NCBI GenBank assembly: GCA_028065135.1
Contig: JAPTWR010000112.1
Span: 1-9,631 of the forward strand
Direction: 5' to 3'
Source of the DNA: Acidithiobacillus sp.
Lineage (GTDB): Bacteria > Pseudomonadota > Gammaproteobacteria > Acidithiobacillales > Acidithiobacillaceae
Length of the DNA: 9,631 nucleotides
Shown: positions 1 through 5,803 of the stretch, piece after piece
How positions within the stretch are numbered: position 1 is the first letter of the stretch
How the letters are laid out: every line of letters starts with the position of its first letter
Notes under the pieces: model-generated
What the model was told of the DNA's origin: nothing
Seen by the model: only the letters and a program-made list of their open reading frames with translations
The model's database searches: none
Program-made: the position numbers and the translations under genes

Positions 1-267
1 GAAACCATAGATATCCACCGAGCCATTTCTTCGCTCATGGAGGAGTTTGAGGCGGTTGACTGGTACCAGCAGCGCGCGGATGCCTGCACCGATCCTATTC
101 TCAGGCAGGTGCTGGAACACAACCGAGATGAAGAAATTGAACATGCTGCTATGGTCCTCGAGTGGCTGCGCCGCAAAATGCCGCGTCTGGATAAGGAATT
201 GCATGCCTATTTGTTCAGCGAAGGCTCGATCGCCGGCCACGAAGCCAGGACGGTGGGACGGGGCTGA
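1..267 (+). CDS. Encapsulated ferritin (EncFtn)-like protein, 5' end outside the window
   Basis: The open frame runs from base 1 to a TGA at 265-267, giving 88 residues; the start lies upstream. The segment MEEFEAVDWY followed about 18 residues later by HNRDEEIEHAAM is the hallmark of the EncFtn family, a two-helix half-ferritin that assembles into rings of dimers and oxidises Fe(II). From memory of the Rhodospirillum rubrum protein, ferroxidase ligands E32, E62 and H65 correspond here to the second Glu of MEEFE, the second Glu of DEEIEH and its His; the entry-site E31/E34 and the W38-Y39 pair are also present. By that alignment roughly 17 N-terminal residues are missing. The protein ends shortly after the YLFSEGSI segment (…EARTVGRG) and has no LxIGSLK-like encapsulin-targeting tail, which the family usually carries. 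Whether an encapsulin shell gene lies upstream cannot be seen. The gene is convergent with hemW, 14 bases apart. Confidence 0.88.
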   Translation, partial: ETIDIHRAISSLMEEFEAVDWYQQRADACTDPILRQVLEHNRDEEIEHAAMVLEWLRRKMPRLDKELHAYLFSEGSIAGHEARTVGRG

Positions 268-281
268 GTAAGGCGCCGTTA

Positions 282-1439
282 TCACGGTACGAAACGCACG
301 CAGAGGTCATTATAGAAGTTGAGCCCGAGCGCGGTAGGTCGCAGGATGTCATCTTCCATGACCACCAGCCCGTCGCGTTCGGCCCGGCGGAGTAGCGGTT
401 GAATAAGCGGTAGAGACAGGCCGGTCCGTTCCGGGAAGAGCGCCACCGGGAAGCCGTCGGTCAGGCGCAACGCGTTGAGCATGAACTCGAAGGGCCTGTC
501 GGCGGGTAAAATCGGCTCCCGGTCGCCGAGGATGTCGAGAACACTGAGCGCATCGTCCATATAACTTTCAGGGCGGCTGGGTTTGCAGCTGCGCCAGATG
601 CCTTCGGGAAGGGTGATTTTGCCGTGCGCTCCGGCGCCGATGCCGATATAGTCACCATAAAGCCAGTAGTTGCGGTTGTGCTGGCAGCGATGACCGGGCC
701 GGGCATGCGCGGATATTTCGTAGCGCTCCATGCCGGACTCCCGGAGTTGCCGGCGCAGGATATCTTCCATGTCGGCGGCCTGGTCGCTGTCCGGCAGATC
801 GGCGGGTGGATGAGTCGAAAATGGGGTTCCGGCCTCCAGCGTGAGTTGATAGAGGGACAGATGAGGGGGTGCATAGTCCAACGCCGCGCGCAGATCGGCC
901 TGCGCCGCGGCGAGATCCTGCCCCGGCAGGGCAAAGATGAGATCGAGATTATAGCTCTCGAATTCAGCCGCGATGGCGAGTTCCACGGCCCGGTGGGCTG
1001 CGGCGGCATCGTGGATACGTCCGAGGCGTTGCAGAGAATCGTCATGGAAAGACTGGACGCCTAAGGAGAGCCGGGTGATGCCCACCTCCCGGAAGGCGCG
1101 GAAAGAGGCTGCCTCTATCGCTCCCGGGTTGGCCTCCAGGGTGATTTCCATATGGGAGTGCGGCCGCAGGCGGGCGCGGATCGCGGAGATCAGGCGGTCG
1201 ATGATTTCTGGTGGAAAGAGGCTGGGGGTGCCGCCACCGATAAAAACAGTCCGCACATGGCGTCCCCAGATGCGCGGCAGTTCGCGGTCCAGATCGGCGA
1301 TCAATGCAGCCAGATAGCGTTCTGCCGGGATGCGGTCGGCCGCGTGGGAATTGAAATCGCAATAGGGGCACTTGGCCTTGCACCAAGGCAGATGTACGTA
1401 GAGCGAATACGACGACGGTGGTTTCAGGGTGGGGTTCAT
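282..1439 (-). CDS. hemW: HemW, radical SAM heme chaperone (HemN-like)
   Basis: A 385-residue protein, typical length for HemW. Near the N-terminus, LPWCKAKCPYCDFNSH contains the CxxxCxxC radical-SAM cluster motif (Cys20, Cys24, Cys27). The next-but-one residue is Phe, not the fourth Cys of the CxxxCxxCxC pattern found in true coproporphyrinogen dehydrogenase HemN. FIGGGTPSLF is the SAM-binding glycine motif; EANPG, LSLGVQSF and YNLDLIFALPGQ follow in family order, and the C-terminal HemN-type domain is complete. HemW binds heme and is thought to deliver it to apoproteins such as respiratory enzymes; many databases label it oxygen-independent coproporphyrinogen III oxidase. The start at 1439 puts 11 residues before SLYVHLPWC, a normal spacing, but I see no clear Shine-Dalgarno sequence. 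Only 24 bases separate it from the divergent LON-domain gene. hemW often follows rph/rdgB in proteobacteria, but here it is separate and on the opposite strand. Confidence 0.95.
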   Translation of the reverse strand: MNPTLKPPSSYSLYVHLPWCKAKCPYCDFNSHAADRIPAERYLAALIADLDRELPRIWGRHVRTVFIGGGTPSLFPPEIIDRLISAIRARLRPHSHMEITLEANPGAIEAASFRAFREVGITRLSLGVQSFHDDSLQRLGRIHDAAAAHRAVELAIAAEFESYNLDLIFALPGQDLAAAQADLRAALDYAPPHLSLYQLTLEAGTPFSTHPPADLPDSDQAADMEDILRRQLRESGMERYEISAHARPGHRCQHNRNYWLYGDYIGIGAGAHGKITLPEGIWRSCKPSRPESYMDDALSVLDILGDREPILPADRPFEFMLNALRLTDGFPVALFPERTGLSLPLIQPLLRRAERDGLVVMEDDILRPTALGLNFYNDLCVRFVP

Positions 1440-1463
1440 GGGTACTCGCGAGAGGTGTGACAG

Positions 1464-2021
1464 GTGACGGATACGGACTGGACGCCCCTATTTTTACTCC
1501 GAACGGTACTTTTCCCCAAGGCTTTATTAGGGCTGCGTATTTTTGAGCCACGTTATCTGGACATGATCAGCGCCTCACTGCGGCAGGGTCGGGATTTTGG
1601 CATTTGCCTTAGCCACCCCCGGGGCGATGGCCACGCCGAGCCGGAATTGGTGGGTACCCTGGCACGTATTGTGGATTGGGGGGGAGAGGCCGGCATTCTC
1701 CAGATTCAGGTGCGCGGCCAGAAACGTTTCACCATTCAGGACTGGCGTTATGAGGGACAACTGGCGATGGCTTCTATCCACCCCTGGGCCGAAGAGCCCA
1801 TTGTGCCAATGGATCGGGAAAGTCAGCCGTTGCACGCCATTCTGGAAGATTTGATCGGCAAGGTGCCTGCCGCCGGGATAGACGCCAGTAGCGCCGGAAT
1901 GATCCTGGCACAGGCACTGCCCGCCTCCCCCGAAGAAAAGCAGCAGTTGCTGGTTCTTCAGGATCCTCTGGAGCGTTTGCGCCGGATTGCGGAGTTGCTC
2001 AGCCAGCGCGACGGCGCGTAG
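1464..2021 (+). CDS. LON peptidase substrate-binding domain protein (stand-alone Lon N-domain)
   Basis: A 185-residue protein whose first 30 residues (PLFLLRTVLFPKALLGLRIFEPRYLDMI) match the start of the Lon protease N-terminal domain: a Pro-Leu strand, the VLFP turn and the IFEPRY segment. GTLARIVDW and the RGQKRF segment complete the beta-rich half; a helical half follows, ending near LLSQRDGA. There is no AAA+ or Ser-Lys protease domain, so it cannot be a protease itself. Such stand-alone N-domain proteins are common in proteobacteria; their role is poorly defined, and substrate or partner binding is inferred. The start is GTG at 1464, supported by AGAGGTG at 1451-1457 about seven bases upstream; the next in-frame ATG (1563) would remove the conserved N-terminus. 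It diverges from hemW (24-base gap) and converges on the cyclic-nucleotide-binding gene (26-base gap). Confidence 0.9.
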   Translation: MTDTDWTPLFLLRTVLFPKALLGLRIFEPRYLDMISASLRQGRDFGICLSHPRGDGHAEPELVGTLARIVDWGGEAGILQIQVRGQKRFTIQDWRYEGQLAMASIHPWAEEPIVPMDRESQPLHAILEDLIGKVPAAGIDASSAGMILAQALPASPEEKQQLLVLQDPLERLRRIAELLSQRDGA

Positions 2022-2025
2022 GGAA

Positions 2026-2056
2026 AAGCGCTGGGCGGCGACAAAATCTAGCGCTT
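2026..2056 (-). terminator. Possible weak terminator at the convergent gene ends
   Basis: AAGCGCT (2026-2032) and AGCGCTT (2050-2056) form a 7-base inverted repeat with a 17-base loop. Read on the minus strand it is followed by a short TTTT run, so it could end transcription of the cyclic-nucleotide-binding gene, whose stop codon lies partly within the first arm. The stem is short and the loop long, so support is weak. Confidence 0.25.
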
Positions 2057-2542
2057 GCCCTTGCCATAAATATAGGTAGAGAAGTCCGTGTAGCCCTGAG
2101 AAAGATTGCGGAACAAATGGTCCAGGCTGATGATGGCCTGCTCCAGAATATTGACGGTGATGTACGGCTTTTCCACCTTCAGGCGCTGGTACCGGGCGCG
2201 GGTCAGGACCAGCACCTGGGTGTCTTCGCTTTTGGCAATGATTCGGGCGCTACGTGGCTGACGGTCAAAAAAGGACATCTCTCCGGCCATTTCTCCGTCA
2301 CGCACCCGGACCACTTCTACTTCGTCGCCGTCGGCTGTGTGGTGAACGATGGCCATTTCGCCCTTGACGCAGAAGAACAGCGCCTCTCCCAGAGAGCCCC
2401 ATTCGGCAATCACCTGATCCAGATGAAATTGGGCGTGGGTGACGTATTCTGCGAGAGTCTGGATTTCGCTGATGGTCAGAGACTGAGCCAGATGATGTTG
2501 TTTGAGAAACTGGGCGATTTCTATGTGGTCAATGCCGGACAT
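2048..2542 (-). CDS. Single-domain cyclic-nucleotide-binding (Crp/Fnr-type sensor fold) protein
   Basis: A 164-residue protein consisting of one cNMP-binding beta-barrel domain with a leading helical segment and a C-terminal helix. The phosphate-binding cassette reads [21 protein letters not shown]: Glu88 would contact the ribose hydroxyl and Arg97-Ser98 the cyclic phosphate, with the nine-residue Glu-to-Arg spacing common in this superfamily. [12 protein letters not shown] is the typical turn-glycine region. After the C-helix ([23 protein letters not shown]) the chain ends in a short polar tail with no helix-turn-helix, kinase, cyclase or channel domain. It therefore looks like a stand-alone sensor acting by protein contact; ligand and partner are unknown. 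The start at 2542 has AGAGGA eight bases upstream on the minus strand. It is divergent from rph with a shared 139-base region and convergent with the LON-domain gene. Confidence 0.9.
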   Translation of the reverse strand: MSGIDHIEIAQFLKQHHLAQSLTISEIQTLAEYVTHAQFHLDQVIAEWGSLGEALFFCVKGEMAIVHHTADGDEVEVVRVRDGEMAGEMSFFDRQPRSARIIAKSEDTQVLVLTRARYQRLKVEKPYITVNILEQAIISLDHLFRNLSQGYTDFSTYIYGKGKR

Positions 2543-2574
2543 GGTTTATTCCTCTGAGAAGCGGACTTTTTATC

Positions 2575-2580
2575 ATTATA
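2575..2580 (-). promoter_or_regulatory. Candidate -10 box of the cyclic-nucleotide-binding gene
   Basis: Read on the minus strand, 2580-2575 is TATAAT, a perfect consensus -10, about 33 bases before the start codon. The best -35 match 18 bases upstream (TGTCCC, 2604-2599) is poor. A run of seven C (G on the + strand, 2581-2587) directly abuts the -10. The promoter may need an activator. Confidence 0.5.
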
Positions 2581-2624
2581 GGGGGGGAAGAGGGATGAGG
2601 GACAGTGCTGCGCAGCGCCGCATT

Positions 2625-2654
2625 TTGAATCCTCCCGCCTCCTCACGATACAAT
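2625..2654 (+). promoter_or_regulatory. Candidate sigma-70 promoter of rph-rdgB
   Basis: TTGAAT (2625-2630) and TACAAT (2649-2654) are spaced by 18 bases, close to the TTGACA/TATAAT consensus. Transcription would begin near 2661, leaving a leader of about 20 bases before the rph ATG at 2682. Confidence 0.55.
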
Positions 2655-2681
2655 GCCTCACCACCTACAACGAGTATTCCC

Positions 2682-3410
2682 ATGATACGTCCTAGCGGAA
2701 GAAATGCAGACGCCTTGCGTCCGGTACAAGTCACCAGAAATTTTACCAAGCATGCTGAAGGTTCGGTGCTGATAGCCTGCGGCGATACCAAGGTGCTATG
2801 CACCGCCAGCGTCGAAGAAAAGGTACCGCCCTTCCTGCGCGGCGCGGGCAAGGGGTGGGTGACGGCGGAATACAGCATGTTGCCGCGTGCCACCCGGGAG
2901 CGGGTGGCACGGGAGTCCGCCAAAGGCCGTATCGGTGGGCGCACCCATGAAATCCAACGCCTTATCGGGCGCAGTCTGCGCGCCGCCGTGGATCTGCAAG
3001 CTTTAGGCGAACGCACTATCTGGGTGGATTGTGATGTGCTTCAGGCCGATGGCGGAACCCGCACCGCCAGCATTACCGGCGCTTGTCTGGCGGTAGCCGA
3101 TGCCATCCAGCATCTGCGTGTTGCGGGGCGGCTTCAGAATAATCCCCTGCGGGACTGGGTGGCCGCTGTCTCGGTGGGTGTTTACCAGGGACAGGCAGTG
3201 CTGGATCTCGACTATGCCGAAGACAGCAATGCCGATGTGGATATGAATGTGGTGATGACCGGCGCTGGCGCCTTTGTGGAAGTACAGGGAACCGCGGAGG
3301 GCGCGGTGTTCAGTGCGGAGCAGATGGCTGAAATGCTGGCTCTGGCGCGCAAGGGGATCGCCGAATTGGTGGCCCGTCAGCATCAGGAGTGTCCGGAAGC
3401 CCGTTCATGA
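2682..3410 (+). CDS. rph: Ribonuclease PH
   Basis: A 242-residue protein, the usual length for RNase PH, a phosphorolytic 3'-5' exoribonuclease that trims tRNA precursor 3' ends and takes part in rRNA processing and decay as a hexamer. The N-terminus [20 protein letters not shown] is the family start. Further motifs are [28 protein letters not shown], the [19 protein letters not shown] stretch that holds the phosphate-binding Arg, [21 protein letters not shown], and the acidic active-site run [19 protein letters not shown] with Asp residues at 181, 185 and 187. The frame is open upstream to 2502, but family alignment and the promoter at 2625-2654 fix the ATG at 2682; its Shine-Dalgarno sequence is weak. 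The stop overlaps the rdgB start as ATGA, so the two are probably translationally coupled. A strong hairpin lies within the gene at 2886-2911. Confidence 0.97.
   Translation: MIRPSGRNADALRPVQVTRNFTKHAEGSVLIACGDTKVLCTASVEEKVPPFLRGAGKGWVTAEYSMLPRATRERVARESAKGRIGGRTHEIQRLIGRSLRAAVDLQALGERTIWVDCDVLQADGGTRTASITGACLAVADAIQHLRVAGRLQNNPLRDWVAAVSVGVYQGQAVLDLDYAEDSNADVDMNVVMTGAGAFVEVQGTAEGAVFSAEQMAEMLALARKGIAELVARQHQECPEARS
2886..2911 (+). repeat. 11-bp perfect hairpin inside rph
   Basis: Bases 2886-2896 and 2901-2911 are exact reverse complements (11 GC-rich pairs) around the tetraloop GGAG. It sits in the codons for RATRERVAR, a conserved stretch of RNase PH, so part of the symmetry reflects protein constraint. 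No T-run follows, so it is not a terminator. Confidence 0.75.
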
Positions 3411-4030
3411 CGCCCTTGTTGCTGGCCACGAGTAATGCAGGCAAATTACGAGAGTTGCAACCGCTGCTTGCCGCCCGTGGCTTCGCGCTCGTCAGCCAGA
3501 CGGAACTGGGCATCGCCGGCATTGAAGAAACGGGCACTACCTTTGTGGAAAATGCATTGCTCAAGGCACGTCACGCAGCCTCGCAAAGTGGTATGGCGGC
3601 GCTCGCCGAAGATTCCGGGCTTTGTGTGCCCTATCTCCAGGGGGCACCCGGTATTTACTCCGCGCGCTATGCCGGCCCGGACGCCAGCGACGCAGCCAAT
3701 AACGCCAAGTTGCTGAGCATGCTGGCCGAGGCGCGGGGCGAGGCCCGTGCTGCCTATTACGTGACTTGCATGGTTTTTCTGGAATTTGCCGCCGACCCTT
3801 CGCCACTGGTAGCCCAAGGCTTTTGGAGAGGGACTATTGGTGAGCGTCCTGCCGGCGATGGGGGGTTTGGCTACGATCCTTTGTTTTGGCCCACGCAAGG
3901 ATCTGGCAGCGCGGCGCAGTGGAGCCTGAAGAAAAAAAACGAACACAGCCACAGGGCGGCGGCCTTACGCAGGCTGCTGGGTTTGCTGGCGGAGCGTCAG
4001 CAACCCCAGCCGCTCTCGCTCAACGACTGA
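3407..4030 (+). CDS. rdgB: RdgB/HAM1 non-canonical purine NTP pyrophosphatase
   Basis: A 207-residue protein, the family's normal length. It hydrolyses ITP, dITP and XTP to monophosphates and keeps deaminated purines out of nucleic acids. [14 protein letters not shown] (residues 4-17) holds the SNxGK nucleotide-binding motif; [14 protein letters not shown] follows; AEDSGL contains the catalytic Asp69; [19 protein letters not shown] and the C-terminal [11 protein letters not shown] complete the family pattern. The stretch before SHR ([13 protein letters not shown]) departs from the usual SxEEKNxxSHR and is encoded partly by a run of eight A (3932-3939). A GTG at 3389 is in frame, but the ATG at 3407, overlapping the rph stop as ATGA with GGAAG eight bases upstream, fits better. 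The last 34 bases overlap the end of the convergent sigma-factor gene. Confidence 0.95.
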   Translation: MTPLLLATSNAGKLRELQPLLAARGFALVSQTELGIAGIEETGTTFVENALLKARHAASQSGMAALAEDSGLCVPYLQGAPGIYSARYAGPDASDAANNAKLLSMLAEARGEARAAYYVTCMVFLEFAADPSPLVAQGFWRGTIGERPAGDGGFGYDPLFWPTQGSGSAAQWSLKKKNEHSHRAAALRRLLGLLAERQQPQPLSLND

Positions 4031-4854
4031 CGCAGGCGGGTCAGGGCCCGCACCTGCAACTGTCTTACCGCCTCGCGACTGACGCCCATGCGCTCGGCGA
4101 CGGCTTCCAGGGTCATGGGCGCGTCACCATGCATGCCGTAGCGAAAGACCATGACCTCCCGTTGTTTTTCATTGAGTTCGGTCAGGTGTTCCCGTAGTGC
4201 CTTGCAGATGGCATCATGGTCATAGTCGCTGTCCGGACTGGCAACGTCACCGGTCACCTGTTCCATGCGGCCCGGTCCGTCGGATGTTTCCTCGTCGAGC
4301 GAGAAGACGCGGATGTCGGCGAAATCCAGGGCGCGCATGGTGCTCTCGCGCACCCCTAGGGCTTCACGCCGCTGCTCCCTGCGCACATCGGCGTCGCTGT
4401 CTTCCTCCGCTCCGCGCTGCATATAAGCGTGCAGGGACTTGGCAAGGTAATCGGGCAGGCGGATGAAGCGGGAACGGATGAGGGCCCGCTGCATCGCCTC
4501 GCGGACCCACCAGGTCGCATAACTGGAGAAACGTGTGCCGAGGCCTTCCTGAAAGCGGTCGGAGGCACGCAGCAGACCCATGTAACCCTCTTGAAGGAGG
4601 TCTTCCTGACTGAGCCCTTTATTGCGATAACCCCTGGCGACCGCCCGCACCAAGGGCATGTGCGCGGAGATCAGTGTGGCGCGGGCGCACTCGTCGCCCA
4701 GCCGCAAGCGCTGGATGAGTTGCAGTTCCTGCTTCTGGCTGAGAAACGGCCCGTTGTTTTGGTCGTCCATGAAATCATTCAGAGGCGGCGGGTCGGTGAC
4801 AGGCCCCATCTCCGGAATGTCTGACCCCGCTAACTCTCTGGCTTCGGTGTGCAT
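3997..4854 (-). CDS. RNA polymerase sigma-70 family factor, group 2 / RpoS-like
   Basis: With the ATG at 4854 this is 285 residues. Region 2 is clear: LVRAVARGYRNKGLSQEDLLQEG (2.1-2.2) and RFSSYATWWVREAMQRAL (2.3-2.4), followed by RFIRLPDYL, the region 3.0 RLP signature of RpoD/RpoS-type factors. A shortened, acidic region 3 (about residues 150-215) precedes region 4: LTELNEKQREVMVFRYGM (4.1) and the helix-turn-helix TLEAVAERMGVSREAVRQLQ (4.2, about 248-267). No long region 1.1 is present. RpoS-like is my best placement, but the length and the segment before region 2.1 also recall RpoH, so I give no symbol. The frame is open to an ATG at 4893, but the strong GGGGAGG at 4866-4860, five to six bases before 4854, selects the shorter form. 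The gene has its own promoter region, divergent from rpsU, and overlaps the rdgB 3' end by 34 bases. Confidence 0.85.
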   Translation of the reverse strand: MHTEARELAGSDIPEMGPVTDPPPLNDFMDDQNNGPFLSQKQELQLIQRLRLGDECARATLISAHMPLVRAVARGYRNKGLSQEDLLQEGYMGLLRASDRFQEGLGTRFSSYATWWVREAMQRALIRSRFIRLPDYLAKSLHAYMQRGAEEDSDADVRREQRREALGVRESTMRALDFADIRVFSLDEETSDGPGRMEQVTGDVASPDSDYDHDAICKALREHLTELNEKQREVMVFRYGMHGDAPMTLEAVAERMGVSREAVRQLQVRALTRLRQSLSESGWGC

Positions 4855-4874
4855 CACTACCTCCCCGATCCTGA

Positions 4875-4890
4875 TTACAAGGCGTTGTAA
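4875..4890. promoter_or_regulatory. Inverted repeat ahead of the sigma-factor gene, possible operator
   Basis: TTACAA-GGCG-TTGTAA is a perfect 6-base inverted repeat with a 4-base spacer, eight bases upstream of the sigma gene's Shine-Dalgarno sequence. A -10-like GATAAT on the minus strand (4897-4892) would place a start site within it. It could be an operator or a short leader hairpin; no known regulator is recognised. Confidence 0.35.
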
Positions 4891-4935
4891 CATTATCGCC
4901 TAATTTTTTATTTTAAAAGCGCTTTAACCATCCGT

Positions 4936-4966
4936 ATATTAGGATTCTTTTTGATCGGGCTGTCAA
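4936..4966 (-). promoter_or_regulatory. Candidate promoter of the sigma-factor gene
   Basis: On the minus strand, a perfect TTGACA (4966-4961) is followed after 19 bases by TAATAT (4941-4936); an alternative -10, CCTAAT, sits at 17 bases. The leader would be about 75 bases and AT-rich, including the inverted repeat at 4875-4890. The -35 also forms half of an imperfect TTGA-N8-TCAA palindrome at 4951-4966. Confidence 0.45.
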
Positions 4967-5066
4967 GGGCTGGCAACGAATGTTTTGCGGTTTTAGCAAC
5001 AACGGTGCTGGTTTTCCGATGGGAGCCGACTCCGGTGGGGCCATGGCGCAGGCGGCCAGGGGATTT
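4967..5066. other. Unassigned intergenic stretch between the divergent promoters
   Basis: About 100 bases between the candidate sigma-factor and rpsU promoters. The frame leading into rpsU is open here, but its translation resembles nothing I recognise. I see no tRNA, no clear hairpin with a T-run and no consensus regulator site. Confidence 0.5.
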
Positions 5067-5095
5067 TTGACTCTGGTCGTTGATCTGCCTATAAT
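5067..5095 (+). promoter_or_regulatory. Strong sigma-70 promoter of the rpsU operon
   Basis: TTGACT (5067-5072) and TATAAT (5090-5095) are separated by exactly 17 bases, an almost perfect housekeeping promoter. Transcription would begin near 5102, giving a leader of about 40 bases before the rpsU ATG at 5142. It is the only strong promoter I see for the four-gene operon. Confidence 0.8.
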
Positions 5096-5141
5096 CGGCC
5101 CCTTTCTCGCTACCCTTATCCAAAGAGGTCGGAATCCTTCT

Positions 5142-5357
5142 ATGCCAACTGTTCGTGTCAAAGAAAATGAGCCTTTCGAAGTCGCATTGCGGCGTTTCAA
5201 ACGTTCCTGCGAAAAGGCAGGTGTCCTTACCGAGGTAAGACGTCGCGAATTCTACGAAAAGCCCACGGAAGAGCGCAAGCGTAAGGCCGCTGCTGCCCGC
5301 AAGCGGGCGTTGAAGCGTATGCGTCGTCAGTCCATGCGTCTGGTTCGGCTTTACTGA
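5142..5357 (+). CDS. rpsU: 30S ribosomal protein S21
   Basis: A 71-residue, very basic protein identical in plan to bacterial S21: [27 protein letters not shown] at the N-terminus, then [14 protein letters not shown] and an Arg/Lys-rich tail ending VRLY. S21 binds near the 3' end of 16S rRNA on the small-subunit platform and helps initiation. The frame stays open upstream to 4980, but that would cover the promoter at 5067-5095, so the family start at 5142 is taken; AGAGG near 5123-5127 lies rather far upstream. As in other proteobacteria it heads the macromolecular-synthesis operon. The stop TGA shares its last base with the next gene's ATG (TGATG). Confidence 0.98.
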   Translation: MPTVRVKENEPFEVALRRFKRSCEKAGVLTEVRRREFYEKPTEERKRKAAAARKRALKRMRRQSMRLVRLY

Positions 5358-5803
5358 TGACATTACGTGAGCGCATCCAGGAGGATATGAAGTCCGCCAT
5401 GCGCGCCCGGGAAGCCGAGCGTCTTGGGACTATTCGTATGCTCCTCGCGGCGATCAAACAGCGGGAAATTGACGAGCGCCGCGAGCTTGATGATGCTGAA
5501 GCGTTGCGCATCGTGGATAAGCTGATCAAGCAGCGCAAAGATTCTGCCAGTCAGTTTCTTGCCGGTGGGCGTCCGGACCTTGCCGAAAAGGAAGAATCAG
5601 AAATTCTTTTTCTCGCAGTCTATCTGCCGGAGGCGCTGTCACCCGGCGAGATTGACGGGTTGATCAACGAGGCGATGACAGCGGTGGCGGCCAGCGGACC
5701 TAGAGATATGGGTAAGGTACTTACCTTTCTGCGCCCGCAGATGCAGGGACGTGCGGATATGGCCGTGGTGGCGGATAAAGTGAAGGCCCGCCTCGGCAGT
5801 TGA
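5357..5803 (+). CDS. yqeY: GatB/YqeY domain-containing protein
   Basis: A 148-residue protein of the YqeY family, related to the tail domain of the tRNA-dependent amidotransferase subunit Gat[40 protein letters not shown] is the typical first helix pair; KLIKQRKDSASQF, EILFLAVYLPEALSPGEI and the C-terminal GPRDMGKVLTFLRPQMQGRADMAVVADKVKARL complete the domain. GatB tail domains contact tRNA, but the free-standing protein has no firmly known function. Its start overlaps the rpsU stop by one base and its stop overlaps the mutS2 ATG by one base (TGATG both times). I see no strong Shine-Dalgarno sequence, so translation probably depends on reinitiation. Its position between rpsU and dnaG is common in proteobacteria. 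Confidence 0.95.
   Translation: MTLRERIQEDMKSAMRAREAERLGTIRMLLAAIKQREIDERRELDDAEALRIVDKLIKQRKDSASQFLAGGRPDLAEKEESEILFLAVYLPEALSPGEIDGLINEAMTAVAASGPRDMGKVLTFLRPQMQGRADMAVVADKVKARLGS

Noticed and set aside
624..1064. 146-codon + strand frame inside hemW
   Set aside because: It is antisense to the conserved HemW core and shows no recognisable protein features.
282..1439. Labelling hemW as coproporphyrinogen III dehydrogenase (HemN)
   Set aside because: The fourth cysteine of the HemN CxxxCxxCxC pattern is replaced by Phe, as in HemW.
2502..2681. N-terminal extension of rph
   Set aside because: RNase PH starts at the MIRPSGR motif, and the extension overlaps the divergent gene and the candidate promoters.
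4855..4893. Longer sigma-factor start at 4893
   Set aside because: It has no ribosome-binding site, whereas the ATG at 4854 has a strong GGGGAGG; the extra 13 residues match no sigma region.
4951..4966. FNR-type binding site
   Set aside because: The half-sites TTGA and TCAA are eight bases apart; FNR sites need six.
4980..5141. N-terminal extension of rpsU
   Set aside because: S21 has a fixed short N-terminus, and the extension would include the strong promoter at 5067-5095.
4908..5363. 151-codon minus-strand frame opposite rpsU and its promoter
   Set aside because: It covers the rpsU promoter and gene, has no recognisable domain and no good ribosome-binding site.
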